This document shows, in pieces, positions 14,117 through 26,177 of a DNA stretch of 64,000 bases. The position numbers and the translations under genes are program-made. Numbering within the stretch: the first letter of the stretch is position 1; each line of letters starts with the position of its first letter. This stretch comes from Archivesica marissinica (Eukaryota; Mollusca; Bivalvia; Venerida; Vesicomyidae): positions 50,698,557-50,762,556 of the forward strand of contig CM026395.1 in the NCBI GenBank assembly GCA_014843695.1, written 5' to 3'. The notes under the pieces were generated by a model. That model had not been told where the DNA came from. It searched no databases and was given only the letters and a program-made list of their open reading frames with translations.

Positions 14117-15545
14117 ACAATTCTGTATAACTATTCTTTTGTATTATTGGAATTGGGGTAAAAATGGATTTACCCAGCAATTAGGGATGTAATAAAATAT
14201 AACAATGTTGTATACATGTCAAACATGTTCTATTTATGTCATTTCTTGTCATATTATTAACTTACTAAGTCGTTCTTCTAGTATTAATATGTTGTTAAAA
14301 TGATATAACTCTATTTATGTATAATATCAGTGTCTGTAAATGCAGATAAAAACCCATCTCCCCCATCATGTAATAGAATCGATCGACCTCACAGACGAAC
14401 CCAACAATATTAAACTATTTTAAAATAGTTCCATATACTTTTGTTATATTTGTTTATTTATAATAGTCCGTTACGTTTAGGAACATCAATCCATGGGGTG
14501 AAATGTTAGTGAGTTGTTATTGGGAAAATATGTTTGGTGTTGAGCGTTGTTGGCAAAAAAAATCACTACACAGTAATTGTATACATACATGTACAATTTA
14601 ATAAAAAATAACGCCATTTTACGGAGAACAGAATAGACCAGGATTTCATGTTTTGCAGCCTGTGATATAATGTTAGCAACGTTATATGTCTAATAATAAT
14701 AACAAGTAAGTAATATCGTTTTGATTTAGAAATATTTCTTTATGATACTGGAAGATAGATGTAGTCTGTTTGGTGTAATTATTATTAGAACCTGTGTTTC
14801 AATGTTGACCTACTTTCCAACAATCATAGCATTCAGTTACATTGAACTGCTTTGTACGTAACATCCTTTTCTCGACCAGTCAATCAGATCACGATATATA
14901 TTTGTCATCAGAGATAAACCCATTTATCTTGAAGGTCGCAACATATAAATATTGCAACACGTGCGACTATATTAGTTTCCACCAGGTCCTGTTACATAAC
15001 GGCATTAACAATTTAATGCGTATTATTTATCATAGACTTGAATTGTGGTGGGTGGGGTATTTTGTTAAAACGTATTAAAATTGTGTTCCCGTGATACATC
15101 ATTACATTCCGGTATCAGTATGTTAATATACTATTATTATATTGTGTTTGTGTATTTATATGTATGTGTTTTTGCATTGTTTAATGCATTTAATGAGTTT
15201 GGGTATGTTGGGATCTTTTAAAAACTTTACAATTATGTACACCTGTGTCCTGGATTTCCCATGGAATTGTTGAAGAAAAATGGGTGGCGTCCTTGTAGTA
15301 ATATTTAGACTTGAAAAATGTGACCTTTTACTATCCAGGCACAGGCACAAGACACACTGTTTTGCCCTATGGTCATATAGTAAGTAACATTAATATATGA
15401 CCATAGGCCAAACAATGTTTTTTTGTGTTGTACCTGTGTATCACTAATCCAGGCATTTTTCAAATTCTAAATGCTAAACCTCAATTATATATTTTATGTA
15501 GAGATCTTATATATATATTGTATAATTATATATCAGTTAGATATA
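14117..15545. other. AT-rich non-coding stretch
   Basis: No satellite, no recognisable transposon and no ORF with a familiar protein signature was seen. Only a short imperfect hairpin near 15354-15420 stands out. Confidence 0.5.
15354..15420. repeat. imperfect inverted repeat (hairpin)
   Basis: The arm CCCTATGGTCATATA is followed about 15 bases later by its near reverse complement TATATGACCATAGG. Pairing extends outward through ACACTGTTTTG and CAAACAATGT. The total length is about 65 bp. It could be a small foldback element; no target duplication was identified. Confidence 0.5.
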
Positions 15546-15765
15546 TAGGACTAGCGTCCTTGGTCCATTGGTAGAGCGTCGGATTTGGTATGGAACTGTC
15601 CCGGGTTGTATGATCGGTCAGGTCACATATGTAGTGTCATTGTTGGCTGTTGCAAGGCACCTAACACACATTGCTTAGTATTTGTCGGCTAACCCTGACC
15701 ATGAAAACATGGCTAGGTCCGTGCAAGGGGTTTGATATTAATGGAACATGCATACATACAAAAAA
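15546..15765 (+). repeat. tRNA-derived SINE copy
   Basis: The head GGTCCATTGGTAGAGCG resembles a tRNA box A and a degenerate box B-like CCGGGTTGTATGAT follows at about tRNA spacing. The body contains GCAAGGCACCTAACACACA, a motif type common in invertebrate SINE bodies. The 3' end AGGGGTTTGATATTAATGG followed by a short CATACATACA tail recurs at 41312-41350, which supports a dispersed family. Confidence 0.6.
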
Positions 15766-15771
15766 GTAAAA

Positions 15772-15838
15772 TGGTGCAGGGATTGAACCACGACCACCCG
15801 CTTGCAAGTTGGCTCTCCTAAATGGGCATGTGCAGTCT
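15772..15838 (-). repeat. tRNA-like SINE head fragment
   Basis: Read on the minus strand, the segment contains GTGGTTCAATCCCTGCACC, a good box B, and a possible box A about 35 bases upstream. No full tRNA cloverleaf or body was recognised, so it is a relic lying next to the plus-strand SINE. Confidence 0.4.
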
Positions 15839-15839
15839 G

Positions 15840-17489
15840 ATGTATAGACTGTGCCGAATCGCTACACTTCTCCCTCCTGTTCTTTGTAAATGTACAGACA
15901 AGTATGAGGTGCTGAGAATTACTCGCAAAATAAAGCTACTCATTGTCCTTTACACCATCAACAACACTAAAGATAACCGATGCCGCTACATTGTAAATAC
16001 CCCTGGCAAGGCAAACGTTTCTTTCCTATGCTTTAAGCAGAAAATGTCATTCACACGCTATATCTGCAATGACTTCTAATTATACAACAACAACACCAAT
16101 GTTTATTTAGCAAATCCACATAATATATGCCTTTGACTAACGACAAGGAGTGTAGCAAACATGTTTAACTCCCTGAAAACCTGTGTCCTGGGGGCTTGAA
16201 CACATGGCTGCCTTCTTGCAAGCCTTCCACACTTCCAACTGGATTAACCAATTAACTGGGCAGTCTGAAGAACCGACACCAACTAAAGTAATTGCAATGT
16301 CATAATAATCACTGATAAGATTAGACAGTTTAGCATTTCATAACTGTCGATTTATATGCAAAACACACCTTTTATTCTACTAGGTTGACATCACAATGTC
16401 CAGGAAGTGGAAACACAGCGTGGTAGACTCGGTTCCAGACAACATGCTACATTGCCTCTGTCGCTAACACAATTATGATACAAAGATGATGATGCAGCGC
16501 AATTTGTAATGGATGGGTTCCACCTTGGTTGTGTTGACTTAGACAAGGGAGCGGCTGGGAACCTGTCAAGCCGGAACTGTCCACCAGACTGTATAGATGT
16601 GATGACTGAAACCCATTATTATCAAAAAAGGGTAAATTACTGTGCAGACTAGTAATAATTATATCTGCATTTAACTCGGCTCAATAATTTTATAATTTTA
16701 GCAGTCAACAATTTATTAATGTGTTTTTCTTGTTTGTAGTTTAGGGGGGTATTCAGGAAATAGTCAAGTGATTTTCATTAGTATTGTGTCATTATTAATC
16801 TACACTACTGAAGCACCTCGTTGAAAATTATATTTTTTGATGAATAAACCTGCGTCTTTTGAGTGAAATCTGGCTGGATGCGGCAAACGTTTTGTGAAAT
16901 TATTATATAACATACATATATACATGCATGTTTTTTTTTTAAATTGTGATTTATTTGAAGAACACTTATTATATATATAAAGACTCTGGATAGGCGCTAT
17001 AATTGGAACATATTTCTTTACAATTGTTGCATATAGGGCCACTTTATTGATCAGTGCGAAATCTGACGTCCTACTGAATAGAATCCCTGAACTACCATTT
17101 ATATATTAGTACCTCCAAACACTTCATATCCCAGTGTTACTATCCCTGAATACTTCCAAAAAGTATATACATCTTAAGTTGTTTCTTCTGTTTTATCTGT
17201 GTTTTCTTTGCTCAACATGCTATCAGTTTCCAAATGGAAAATTCAATTTCTCAGCAAGACAAACTAATATTAATTTGTTTTTCAATGAGTAAATACTCAA
17301 AAAGGGTGACAGCACTTTAACTGGGCATGGTTTTCGTCGACATGTGTATTACCCTGCTCCTGTTAAAACAACTCACTGGTGTACATGTTTTATTATTTTT
17401 AGGACATTCCAACCTAGGATGTTAAGTTACAGATTCAAGCTCAATGGCATTCCTTGGATTTCATCATGGTGCAAGTATTTGCCAAAACA
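15840..17489. other. non-coding stretch
   Basis: No gene was recognised. A weak minus-strand tRNA-like patch (GTGTTCAAGCCCC) is visible near 16190-16260. Otherwise the sequence is AT-rich and appears unique within the window. Confidence 0.4.
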
Positions 17490-17557
17490 ATCCACATTTA
17501 GTTTATACAAATTTAGTTTAACTTGATTGCGAAACAAGTTCCTACAACTTATATTAA
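17490..17557 (-). repeat. fragment of the foldback repeat seen at 23.7 kb
   Basis: The reverse complement (core AACTTGTTTCGCAATC, then AAATTTGTATAAACTAA) matches the left arm of the foldback element at about 23708-23780. It ends at TTAA, where a MITE has inserted. Confidence 0.65.
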
Positions 17558-17793
17558 CCCTTTCCCCCATAGAAGCACCTCTTGATGCCATTACCAATAC
17601 GACATACATTGACAATGTAGTAGCCAAACCAATGTTCATAATGCAAGCCAGAATCTCATGTTTTCCCAGTAATATCTATGGAGTTGGATAGATATGGTGA
17701 CTACTTATCCACTGCACTATAACTAAATGGCTGTCGTTTGTATGGAGATATAATACTATAGTATACTAACCTAAATCTCTATGAAGGAAAGGG
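17558..17793. mobile_element. piggyBac-like MITE, family A, copy 1
   Basis: The element is about 236 bp and is flanked by TTAA on both sides (17554-17557 and 17794-17797). It starts CCCTTTCC..CATAGAAG and ends with the inverse, CTATGAAGGAAAGGG. A TTAA target duplication with termini starting CCC is the signature of piggyBac-type transposition. It has no coding capacity. It is homologous along its whole length to 44141-44372 and 63770-64000. It sits inside an older repeat fragment. Confidence 0.88.
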
Positions 17794-17797
17794 TTAA

Positions 17798-20700
17798 TCC
17801 ATCGCCACAAGGCAGATAAGACAATAATTATGTGAAATTTAAGTGCATTGCCTTGCAATTGTAACTGCGAATTCCACTTCTACATTCTCTGTAATTTTAT
17901 TTTCATTATTTAATACCCTTTGTTAGTAGCATCTCTGTATATTTAACATGCATTACTTAATGGTCTCCGTCTGCCCGTCACAAATTTGTGTCCTCTCAAA
18001 TCTCTTGAACCGCTGGAGGAATCCTATAATCACTTGACATGTATGGTGCTCGAGATGATGTGCAGAGCATATGTTTCAGGCATGTCGGGTAATGTTGATA
18101 CATGTATGTGTGAAAAATAGGGCTGCCACCTGTACAGATTTTTGTAAACGTGTACACGATCCTTTGTACACGGCATGACATCATTTACACTGTTTATTCG
18201 CCATGATTATTTCCCGCTCCCAGTATTTCCCGGCCAACCTTGACATGTACTATGTCTCACAAAATTCAGTGAAATGGTCGATGCTATGATTTTATTACGT
18301 CACTAAGCTTCATTATACGATGTCATCAATTAAGATAGTGTACACGGTTACTCAATTAGTACACTTGTATTGCTATTACACGACACGGCTCCGTTTACAC
18401 GTGTAACCGTGAAAACCCTAGTGAGAAATACTCCTCATGTCAGACACATCAGATTTTGTATGCATTTTAATCATTTGTCTGACCAGTGTCAAACTATTAA
18501 TATCACAATATCATGGCCTGTAATTGGTGCCTATGGTGCCAAAACAGTTTGTAGTTAACTCAGATTACATATGTTGATGATAATATGAAGAAATTGTCAT
18601 TAATATGCAACGGATCGACATAACATTTAGTTTCAGTCCTTGTATATACAAGCCTGCCATAATTGAATTGTGCCAATGTCTGAGATTTTTAAAATCACAA
18701 AAGTTAGTATGCGAGGAAGATAATTCGAATTCACAAATGGAGCGACAAACAATAAACCTGAAGATCCTGCCGTTGTCACCACTTTCGAATAAGCACTGCT
18801 GCATAAAATTATGTAGATTCAAACATAAAAATAGTACGTCCAGGATTATAAAACTATTTTCAAATTCTGTACCATAGTGGGTTGATACCCAGAATCAGCC
18901 AATCAAAAATGCTTGATATTCATCTTGAGAGTTGAGAATGTTTTATCATTTTGGAACATGTAGCATTTACAATTATATATGATGGGGAGGAGAGTTGGGG
19001 GGTTACAATTGACTGATCAGTGATGTGGTATGGTCCACAAGGTAATGATCATCCTGAAAGGTAACGGCCATGATGTGGGATAGGTCATGTTGATTGTAGC
19101 AATTACGAAATAGTCATCTCCATGTTTGGCTGAAGTTTATCACAACTTTGTGATTTATTGACAATTTGTTCTCACAATTGATACCATGTTCTTTGCCAGT
19201 ATTGTCTGCCGTTTTTTCTTAATCGCTTCTCAAAACTTATACTTGATTCCACGAAACTGCCAATTGCCATTCAATATATCTACCATTTTAAATTCATTTA
19301 CTATTGCTATTATAATTCCCATAATTTTTGATGATTTTAAGATTTCCAATATGGTGGATTATTTTTTGCAAGTACCAGGAACATGTAGATAGGATCCTGG
19401 AAATACACATGAAGTCTAGCATTCAACAAACTCAGAGATTGGTCCACATTATAGATTTGTCCGATCAGATCATGTTTCCAAGAACCCACGTTATTGTAGT
19501 GCACACATAGTACTCGCAGTAAAGCCACTAAAAATTATAATACCAAAATTTTTGTTCCTGTATTTATTTTTGAATTCCAGTGATTTTGACACTAATGCCA
19601 GAAAGCCAATGTCAATTACAGTAATCTACAGCTATTGGGCCTATATATACAATAACAAGAATTTATATATTGTCTTTTACAGGAATACATATTTGCTGCA
19701 GATGGTCACAGATGTTCGGTTGTACTGTATCGTTCCGTATGTGAACAGTCAAATGTGTCATAGTGGTTGTCTGTGATGAGACATAGCAAAATAATAAGAT
19801 GATCATTGTACCATTTATTGTGATTTATGGAAAACACTCTATACAGTGTCTTGAATGTGTTGGAATATTAGTGAAATACATGTCACGATAGAGAGCAATA
19901 ACATATTTATTTACTGTAGGCTATGCAGGTCAATTTGGTTTAACATTTAAACATACATTCTTGAACACAGTAGTTGAAGTTATACTTCTCTGTAAATTTT
20001 CAAATTTCTAACTATGAATAGTGTGAGAATAAGTTAGGAATAAGTGACTTCTTCCCAAGATTTCAGCCAAACTTAATCACTGACTGCCTGACCCAAACAG
20101 CCATCAATTAATTACATATTTAAATTATGGAGAAATATTTCCCAACCACTTGACCTGTTTACTCCTACAGATTGGCGGTAGTTTCTATGGAAAACAAGTG
20201 GAAATTACGCACAATGTTCAAAATAGCCGTTATCCATTTTCGATCATTAGTTTATTTCCGTCAATAACCTTTTACGATGTTTAAAGCGGACAACCCAATA
20301 TAGCATCCCCTCGTGTAGTTTATAGATGCGTAAATCTTGAAAAACTTTAGCAAGTGTTGAAGAAACTACATACAATGTATATGGTTACCGCTCGTCCGAC
20401 GTCGTCACAATCAACATGTTCAAGCGTCTTCTCCTCAGCAACCATAGGGTCTATAGTCACCATTTATGATTTAGTATTTACTTGTCATCATGGTACAAAT
20501 TCTTCCATCTCAAAATATTACAAATTCTTCGGAAAATCTACCACCGACATTTAGTAAGATTGATCAATGTATGATATTCATAGTTGTTGCATGACACCCT
20601 TGTGTGAACAATGGAGTCAGGTGAGCGATATAGGGCCATCGTTGTCCACTTTATTGTTAATAAACTAAAACATCATAAATATTTGCTCAAGTTGTTAGAA

Positions 20701-21029
20701 ATGTATAATTTCTTATGCAATTGCATATGTATTTAGACTACATGTATATAAATAATGTTCATCAATGTTTTATGATTTGCATCTTTTTGAATATCTGTGT
20801 AGAAACATTGCTGTCATATACTATGATGATATTTGTAGTATCTTACTTGCATTAAACATGTTTATTTCTTAATATTGTTATTAAGTGATTCCCTGACGCA
20901 AATCCCCAACCCAGGTCACACTGTTGACCATAGAAATTCCTTGTTTTTTTCCACCAGACTGTTGGCCTACATGTATTTATAAACATGGACAACATGACTT
21001 GGTAGCAACATTTTGTCAATATATATATA
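17798..21029. other. non-coding stretch without recognised features
   Basis: About 3.2 kb of AT-rich sequence. Short ORFs present are under 100 codons and show no recognisable domain or codon structure. It ends in an AT microsatellite that hosts the Tc1-like element. Confidence 0.5.
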
Positions 21030-21031
21030 TA

Positions 21032-22376
21032 CTGAGTCAAAAACGAAACGATACCTGGTGTTTATGTGTCTATAATTTCAACATTTATTAAGAAAATTCT
21101 TTGAAAATTCATAAGATGATAGTCCAACATGTTTGAAAGAGGAGCACATAAAGCATAATGAGCCTCCGAAACTGTCTGCTGCGTGATGACGTAATTCGTC
21201 AGACAGGGGTCTAATGGAGTTTTCACACAGACGTCAATACTGAGTATGGGCACCATTTGCGTCTCTCACTGCAATGCACTGCTGTCGCATCGAATGGAAG
21301 AGTGTCTGAATCTCTTGCTGGTCAATATTTTTCCACTCCTGACGCAAAACATCCCTCAGTTGGTTTAACGTTACCGGCTGACGTCGTCTGACGCGGCGGT
21401 CTAACGTATCCCACAAATGTTCTATGGGTGACAAGTCTGGTGACAAAGCAGGCCACGGCAGGGTTTCAATATTGTTCTGCTCCAATAATGTGGTGGAAAT
21501 CTGAGCAGTATGACACCTGGCATTGTCCTGTTGGAACAGTGTGACGTTTCTGTTGGCGTTAAAGAATGGCATAACAACTGGCGCAAGGATCTCATCACAG
21601 TACCATTGGGCGTTTAGGTTTCCGTCCACCACTAACAGTTCAGTCGACTGCCCGAAGGTGATACCGCCCCACGCAACCTCTTCCTCCCCCGAACAATCGA
21701 CCTGACGTACACGCCGTGTCAGGATGGGTCCAAACGTAAATGGCCGATAGTCACTGAATGCACGTCACACGAGCCCTTCCTGACTGTTTGTGCACGCACT
21801 GATGCGATTGTTTTGGTCCTCCCGAGTAACGGCAGCTGTGGGCCGTAGCAGGTAGGAACCGGTGACGTCCGAATGTGACGGTCCTGTTCACGCGTCATCA
21901 CACGTGGTCGACCAGATCTTGGACGGTCGTCCACCGATCCATGTGTTCGATAACGTCGAAGTAGACGTGTTATCGTGATCCGCGTAACCCCCGAGTCGAT
22001 TTGCGACGTCACACTGACGTAAACCGCCGTCAATCATGCCAATGGCACGCATTCTCTGATTGCGGTTTAGCCTAGGCATTTTGTTAGAGGTAACAATCGG
22101 TATGTAAGGTGTTTTTCCTCGATGATAATGCAATACCAGTACAATAAACCGGTTTTCCGATTTGTACATGTGTAGGAAGTTGTCTTTGTTGAGGAGCACG
22201 TGCAAATCGGAAATTCGGCGCTCTAGGATTAGCGGGTGTTTATTTACCTGTGTTTATGGTTGACTGACGTTGCAATAAGATACCCGGTACTGATACGTAA
22301 TAATATATTAAACCTTTCTATGGTTTTATCCGTTTTACGTCATTTTTAGTTTGGTATCGTTTCTTTTTTGACTCCG
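21032..22376 (-). mobile_element. Tc1-like DNA transposon, copy 1 (internally deleted)
   Basis: The terminal inverted repeats of about 24 bp start CTGAGTCAAAAA and end ..TTTTTTGACTC, with the shared inner part GAAACGATACC and its complement. A TA dinucleotide flanks each end (21030-21031 and 22377-22378), the expected target duplication. The element is 1345 bp and carries a minus-strand transposase. It is the same family as 53088-54574, but it lacks about 170 bp in the middle of the gene. Confidence 0.93.
21234..22079 (-). pseudogene. Tc1-like transposase, defective
   Basis: This would encode a Tc1-family cut-and-paste transposase acting in the nucleus. The N-terminus starts MPRLNRNQRMRAIGMIDGG, a helix-turn-helix region, and a second DNA-binding part with RSGRPRV follows. 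The C-terminal catalytic part is open at 21234-21632 and keeps QQDNARCHTA and LSPDLSPIEH, the second Asp and the Glu of a DD34E triad. A deletion between about 21705 and 21715, judged against the 53-kb copy, removes the region with the first catalytic Asp (SDES). Frameshifts lie in the DNA-binding half. The product cannot be active, but the ends could still be mobilised by a related transposase. Confidence 0.92.
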
Positions 22377-22800
22377 TATATATGTTTTTATGTCTTAATG
22401 TATTTTACCTAACCACTGCTTCCTAATTTTTAATTTCCATTAACTGCTACTTTCTTGTCTAACCTTTTCACCCCTATTTACAGGTCGAATATACAAATGT
22501 AGGTTTCCCCTACCACCCATCACCACTTATGCAAGTGACCTAGCATATTGAATATACATTAAGATTTAAAGGCATTCTTTAGCTAAATTGGTTTATATAC
22601 ACGTAGTCAGTGCAACAACCCTTTTCTAAAACACTGTCGACATGTTTGCTATATTGTCGTTTCTTGTGCATAACAGTAATCCATGCATAGTTATTCTTAG
22701 TATAAATAGTGTGTGTTTTACGTTTATTTATCGTCGTTACCAGTTGCCCATATGAGCGACGCCTCCTGACGAGATTAGTCATTTTAGATTTTGGAGGATA
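22377..22800. other. non-coding stretch
   Basis: No repeat or gene was recognised between the Tc1-like element and the next SINE. Confidence 0.4.
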
Positions 22801-22809
22801 GTGCAATGA

Positions 22810-22996
22810 TACAGACATAGACCCATTCCAGAGTCTCCTCTGGTTCTTTTACGTGCACAGTGTAAAGCACCGACACGAGACCTCGGTTTAACGTCCCATC
22901 TGAAAGACTGTTAATTGTATTATGGTCAGACGGGGGATCGAACCTGTGATCCATGGATTACCAGTCGAGCGTGTTACCACTGGACTACAGATCCAC
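22810..22996 (-). repeat. tRNA-derived SINE, minus strand
   Basis: On the minus strand the head reads GTAGTCCAGTGGTAACACGC (box A region), then CAGGTTCGATCCCCC (box B), at 22925-22996. The body next to it contains ACCTCGGTTTAACGTCCC and CATCTGAAAGAC in plus-strand order, a sequence type widespread in marine invertebrate repeats. The exact 3' end is not clear. Confidence 0.75.
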
Positions 22997-23029
22997 CTAA
23001 ATGGTGTCCACACGTTGGTTGTTTTATAT

Positions 23030-23100
23030 GCCTGTTGTATAGCAACGAGGCGAGTCTCTCGTTTATAGTCCCATCTGAAAGATTTGATATTGAGAGGGTC
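23030..23100. repeat. partial copy of the same SINE body
   Basis: GTTTATAGTCCCATCTGAAAG resembles the body of the SINE about 150 bp upstream (GTTTAACGTCCCATCTGAAAG). It is probably a diverged fragment or the result of nested insertion. Confidence 0.4.
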
Positions 23101-23539
23101 AGGCTCATCACTTTTAGATGATGTTTATTTTAATCGTTTTAGAAAACTTAGTCGCCCAAATGCGATGGCGATTTTTAAATATGGGGGGTTGAGATGTCTT
23201 GCTAATATATACATCCATTCTCTAACCCCTACATTGTTATTTATAGCAGATGAGTATTGCTATGGCAACAATTGTTGTCATAGCTTTTCTTGAACCGTAG
23301 TATGTAGTTCTTTTAACACTCTCTATCTCACTAATTGAGATTTTTAACCACTGTCCCTGGCAAGCGCCTCCCTGTCATACTCGAGTGTTGGGAGTAGTGT
23401 ATAGATGTAGATTTCAAATTTGTTTACAAATAATTTTTCAATATCTGGAAGATTTTTGTGATTTCGATTTTTACGTCACGCCATTAGAATAGCACACTTT
23501 TAAAATGTAACTGACAACAAGTTAGAGATAGATAAGTGT

Positions 23540-23703
23540 TAAAGTCGTGATAGCGCATGCGCGTTCGCTTCAGGTGCGAAAGGTCCGGAGTTCGAGCCCC
23601 GCTGGAGCCGTCACGATTGTACCCTTAGGCAAGGCATTTAAATTCCATGTTGCCTCTTCTCTCTCCCTCGTGGCGATGGATTCCATCAGGAATGAGGTCT
23701 CGA
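23540..23703 (+). repeat. tRNA-derived SINE, plus strand
   Basis: The head can fold into part of a cloverleaf. TCGTGA pairs with TCACGA at the ends, and TTCGC and GCGAA close a seven-base loop. GGAGTTCGAGCCCC gives a clear box B. The D arm is aberrant, so it is a SINE head rather than a functional tRNA. The body continues with TTAGGCAAGGCATTTAA, like the SINE at 15.5 kb. Confidence 0.65.
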
Positions 23704-23895
23704 GAGTGATTAATATAAGTTGTAAGAACTTGTTTCGCAATCGAGCTAAAATAAATTTGTATAAACTAAGTGTTGAAATGTGTGCGTCGAATTAGAAGGA
23801 TATTTCTTTTTTGATATATATATTTATTCACTTAGTTTAAACTTTATTTATTTTACAACGATTGCGAAGCAAGTTCTAACAACTTATATTAATCA
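23704..23895. repeat. foldback element (long inverted repeat)
   Basis: The left arm begins GATTAATATAAGTTGT and continues AACTTGTTTCGCAATC. The right arm ends with the inverse, GATTGCGAAGCAAGTT then AACAACTTATATTAATC. Arms are about 65-70 bp with a loop of about 45-50 bp. The same arm sequence occurs at 17490-17557, and a short trace lies at about 42218-42240. Confidence 0.75.
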
Positions 23896-23924
23896 TTCTC
23901 GTTGGCGCGGATGAAAGCGTAAAT

Positions 23925-24005
23925 GTGGTCATTCGTGTGGGAGGAAACCGGAGTACCCGGAGAAAACCCACCTGTCCGATCTGGCGACCATCGAACCGTC
24001 TCACA
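23925..24005. repeat. widespread animal repeat motif
   Basis: The segment contains GGAGGAAACCGGAGTACCCG followed by GAGAAAACCCAC, a very common dispersed motif in animal genomes, usually found in SINE-like or MITE-like repeats. A tRNA-like TCGAACC follows. I cannot assign the family. Confidence 0.5.
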
Positions 24006-24250
24006 TTTATTCAGTTTCATTATTTACAAATATTTACAAGACAATACATACATGTATTAATACAACACGCATACATTCAAATGCAAAATTATATGTTTTG
24101 CTACTCGAGTACAGTAGATTGCAAAAGTACATTAAAACTATACACCCAAACTTTTATATTTTCATACATGCATAATGTTTACATACAGCAAACAGAATTA
24201 GCATTATCATATGTACATACGTAACATTCTAAATCACATAATACACATAG

Positions 24251-25156
24251 TGTCGCAAACTCTCCTTTTTCTTCTCGTTTTAATATGTCTCGGTTGCTAC
24301 GGCTCTTACCAGGGTCTATCCTATTGTAGACTCGCTGGAGTTGTCTAGGGGGTTTCTTCGTTATTATATGTATTAATGATAACTCAACACAGTATTACAT
24401 TTCTTCTATATAATATCTTGTTTAAATTGGCATCAGAAATATCCATATATATATAATCAGTGATCTATATATATATACATCGTATCATTAAAAGCTTATT
24501 TAACAATCCATTTGTGTGAGCCGACTATGCGCTTACACAGTATATTTAACATCCAATCTTTCTAATCCGTCATTACTCAATATCACTATAATCTAATCAC
24601 TGTTTCTGATTAGATTAACTTTTAATCACCTTCTATATGGTTCGCCGAAACTCTATGTTTCTTCTATGGCTGAACAATTTAATTATTCGACAAATCTTTA
24701 TAAGTTATATTTCTTATAATGTCCATAATATCTAAGTATCATAAATACAGTTTATATGTTCTATATACTAGATTGAGATCACGACCTTTCTCGCTCCTGG
24801 AGTTAGGCTCTAGTGTGTCTGATTTATGTTAATAAAATCCATTTCTTATATACATGATTGAATCAGTGTATATATGATATAACAATTCCTAAAACATCTG
24901 TTATTCCTAAACATCTGTAACCACGGCCTTGATAAACTGAGATTAGGCCTAACATCTTAAGTCATTTCCCGCGCGAAGCGAGATTGATAATTTTAGGCGC
25001 GAAAATAATAGCAGACGATTATGCATAATACAAATATATATATATTACATGGTAAACATTTGGCCATATATAGAAACAGTTTAATGTATTTATATAATAC
25101 ATTACTATTTATATATAACAATAATAAACATTTCGTGCAAATTGGGGTTTTGCACA
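24251..25156 (-). mobile_element. solo LTR of the gypsy family, minus strand
   Basis: The segment is the inverted counterpart of the LTR at 25183-26155. In plus orientation it begins TGTCGCAAACTCTCC and ends GGTTTTGCACA, so the LTR reads TGTGCAAAACC to TTTGCGACA. It is flanked by ATAG at 24247-24250 and 25157-25160, a plausible 4-bp target duplication. No primer-binding site or internal sequence is attached, so it is a solo LTR left by recombination. Confidence 0.85.
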
Positions 25157-25182
25157 ATAGCAGCATGATTATAATATTAGCA

Positions 25183-26155
25183 CATGCAAAACCACAATTA
25201 TTTGCACGAAATGTTTATTATTGTTATATATAAATAGTAATGTATTATATAAATACATTAAACTGTTTCTATATATGGCCAAGTGTTTACCATGTAATAT
25301 ATATATTTGTTTTATGCATAATCGTCTGCTATTATTTTCGCGCCTAAAAATTATCAGTCTCGCTTCGCGCGGGAAATGACTTAAGATTTTAGGCCTAATC
25401 TCAGTTTATCAAGGCCGTGGTTGCAGGTGTCCAGTTATGTAATATAAATGCGACGAACTGGTTTGATGGTGTAATATTAGATAACATAACAGATGTTTTA
25501 GGAATAACAGATGTTTTAGGAATTGTTATATCATATAGACATTGATTCAATCGTGTATATAAGAAATGGATTTTATTAACTAAAATCAGAACACTTAGGC
25601 CTACCTCCAGGAGAGAGTGTGGCGTGATCTCATTCTATAGAACATAGAAACTGTTTCTATGATACTTAGATATTATGGACATTATAAGAATTATAACTTA
25701 TAAAGATTTGTCGAATAATTAAATAAAATCGTTCAGCCATAGAAGAAACAGAGAGTTTCGGCGAACCATATCGAAGGTGATTAAAAGTTAATAAATCAGA
25801 AACATTGATTAGATTATAGTGATATTGAGTAATGACGGATTAGAGAAACTGGAGTTAATTATATTGTGTAGCGCATAGTCGGCTCACACAAATTGGATTG
25901 TTAAATAAGCGTTTAATGATACGATGTATATATATATATAAATCACTGATTATATATATCAGAATATCTCTGATGCCAATTTAAACAAGATATTATGTAG
26001 AAGAAATGTAAGACTGTGTTGAGTTATTATTAATACATATATTGAAGAAGAAACCCCCTAGACAACTCCAGCGAGTCTACAATAGGATAGACCCTGGTAA
26101 GAGCCGTAGCAACTGAGATATATAAATACTAGAAGAAAAAGGAGAGTTTGCGACA
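25183..26155 (+). repeat. 5' LTR of gypsy copy 1
   Basis: This is a 973-bp LTR whose start is set by homology to the other two LTRs. It ends TTTGCGACA. The first two bases read CA where the other copies have TG, probably a mutation. TATAAATA near 25230 could serve as a promoter element, and AATAAA occurs near 25723. It is homologous to 24251-25156 (inverted) and 54650-55675 (inverted, more diverged). Confidence 0.85.
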
Positions 26156-26157
26156 AT

Positions 26158-26177
26158 TGGGACGCTCGTCCGGGATT
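26158..26177 (+). promoter_or_regulatory. primer-binding site, tRNA-Pro-like
   Basis: TGGGACGCTCGTCCGGGA lies two bases after the LTR end. It is close to the complement of the 3' end of animal tRNA-Pro, with one extra base or mismatch near position 5. The second gypsy copy has TGGGCCGCTCGTCCGGGA at the same place. Confidence 0.7.

Noticed and set aside
13109..14180. ORFs across the first gap
   Set aside because: They consist almost wholly of N and have no sequence evidence.
23547..23620. Functional tRNA gene
   Set aside because: Acceptor-like and anticodon-like stems and a box B exist, but the D arm is wrong and a SINE body follows.
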